A stretch of DNA of 49,388 nucleotides from Ilumatobacteraceae bacterium (GTDB lineage: Bacteria > Actinomycetota > Acidimicrobiia > Acidimicrobiales > Ilumatobacteraceae). Where the stretch lies: positions 75,239-124,626 of the forward strand of contig JABSQH010000005.1 of assembly GCA_013213745.1 (NCBI GenBank), given 5' to 3'. Below, in pieces: positions 49,167 through 49,388 of this stretch. How positions within the stretch are numbered: position 1 is the stretch's first letter; each line of letters starts with the position of its first letter. The position numbers and the translations under genes are program-made. The notes under the pieces were generated by a model, which saw only the letters and a program-made list of their open reading frames with translations, was not told the DNA's origin and did no database searches.

Positions 49167-49388
49167 TCAGCCCGGTATCCCGACGGGCTCGTCGCCCTCG
49201 TCGACTTGATCATCGCCATCGACGGGATCATCGTCATCGCTGTCAGCGTCAGCAGCATCGCCGTTATCGGACGGGGCGACACCCGTGCGCTCGTTCGCGA
49301 TGGTGTCGTCCACCGCCACGTCGTCGCCTGTCTCGGCGTCACCGGCTGCTTTTTTGTCGTCGGCGGTTTCGTCGTCGTCGGCGGCACC
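49167..49388 (-). CDS. Acidic C-terminal tail of a gene leaving the window
   Basis: The minus-strand frame is open from the window edge to a TGA at 49167-49169, giving 73 residues. They are strongly acidic and of low complexity (ADDDETADDKKAAGDAE, DSDDDDPVDGDDQVDEGDE, ending PVGIPG). It looks like a disordered tail; the main domain lies beyond the window, so no function can be assigned. The following gene on this strand starts 30 nt after its stop. Confidence 0.6.
   Translation of the reverse strand, partial: GAADDDETADDKKAAGDAETGDDVAVDDTIANERTGVAPSDNGDAADADSDDDDPVDGDDQVDEGDEPVGIPG

Noticed and set aside
1-49388. CRISPR arrays, insertion sequences, prophage or rRNA genes
   Set aside because: No regularly spaced repeats, transposase, integrase, phage structural gene or rRNA segment was recognised on either strand.

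Overview
The window is gene-dense, high-GC bacterial chromosome with a strong G/C third-position bias. Many genes start at GTG directly downstream of a TAnnnT box, with no Shine-Dalgarno site. Together with a menaquinone pathway, an LldD2-type lactate dehydrogenase, an actinobacterial oleA-oleBC-oleD operon with fused oleBC, and CoA-ligase, crotonase and MaoC genes, this points to an Actinomycetota genome. An Acidimicrobiia (Ilumatobacter-like) host is my best guess from overall resemblance; I could not test it.

Layout. 0-5.7 kb: 3' end of a nitroreductase gene, an anchored proline-rich protein, lldD with a GntR/UTRA regulator, a disrupted small membrane gene, and a mitochondrial-type aconitase. 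5.7-10.5 kb: a double-glycine-leader peptide gene, trpA-trpB-trpF, a PPK2 kinase on the other strand, trpC and a small ABM monooxygenase. 10.5-16.9 kb: glycyl-tRNA synthetase, recO, a non-catalytic cis-prenyltransferase paralogue divergent from uppS, a DinG-type helicase and a class I aldolase. 17-27.6 kb: fatty-acid/CoA genes, a two-component system with a GerMN lipoprotein, era, and small oxidoreductase and SRPBCC genes. 27.6-37.2 kb: remnants of an SPFH-like gene, then a menaquinone region (menG, menF, menD, menH, menA, menE) interleaved with a DsbA/FrnE protein and an amidase; menB and menC are not here. 37.2-41.2 kb: a headless TetR protein, an SDR, ybeY-phoH, and a decayed stretch (DUF2855 and HNH remnants) ending at tRNA-Cys. 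41.2-46.8 kb: oleD, oleBC and oleA (long-chain olefin synthesis) and an SDR. 46.9-49.4 kb: an arylsulfotransferase-like pseudogene, tRNA-Gly, an AIM24-type protein and the acidic tail of a gene leaving the window.

The most interesting observation is the divergent cis-prenyltransferase pair at 12671-14000. The catalytic-looking UppS (221 aa) has the Asp and Arg active-site motifs but lacks the C-terminal R-x-G segment and the conserved Glu. The neighbouring 196-aa paralogue lacks the catalytic Asp and the substrate-binding Arg residues but keeps exactly that Glu and a C-terminal RRDRRFGG. The two are complementary, as in the eukaryotic DHDDS/NgBR (Rer2/Nus1) heteromer, which suggests a two-subunit bacterial undecaprenyl diphosphate synthase. 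The second candidate is a 68-aa peptide with a classic LSDEEFTAVAGG leader and a Cys-free, Ser/Thr-rich hydrophobic core, placed 5 nt after trpA.

No CRISPR array, insertion sequence, prophage or rRNA was seen, and no gene-free stretch exceeds 300 bases.
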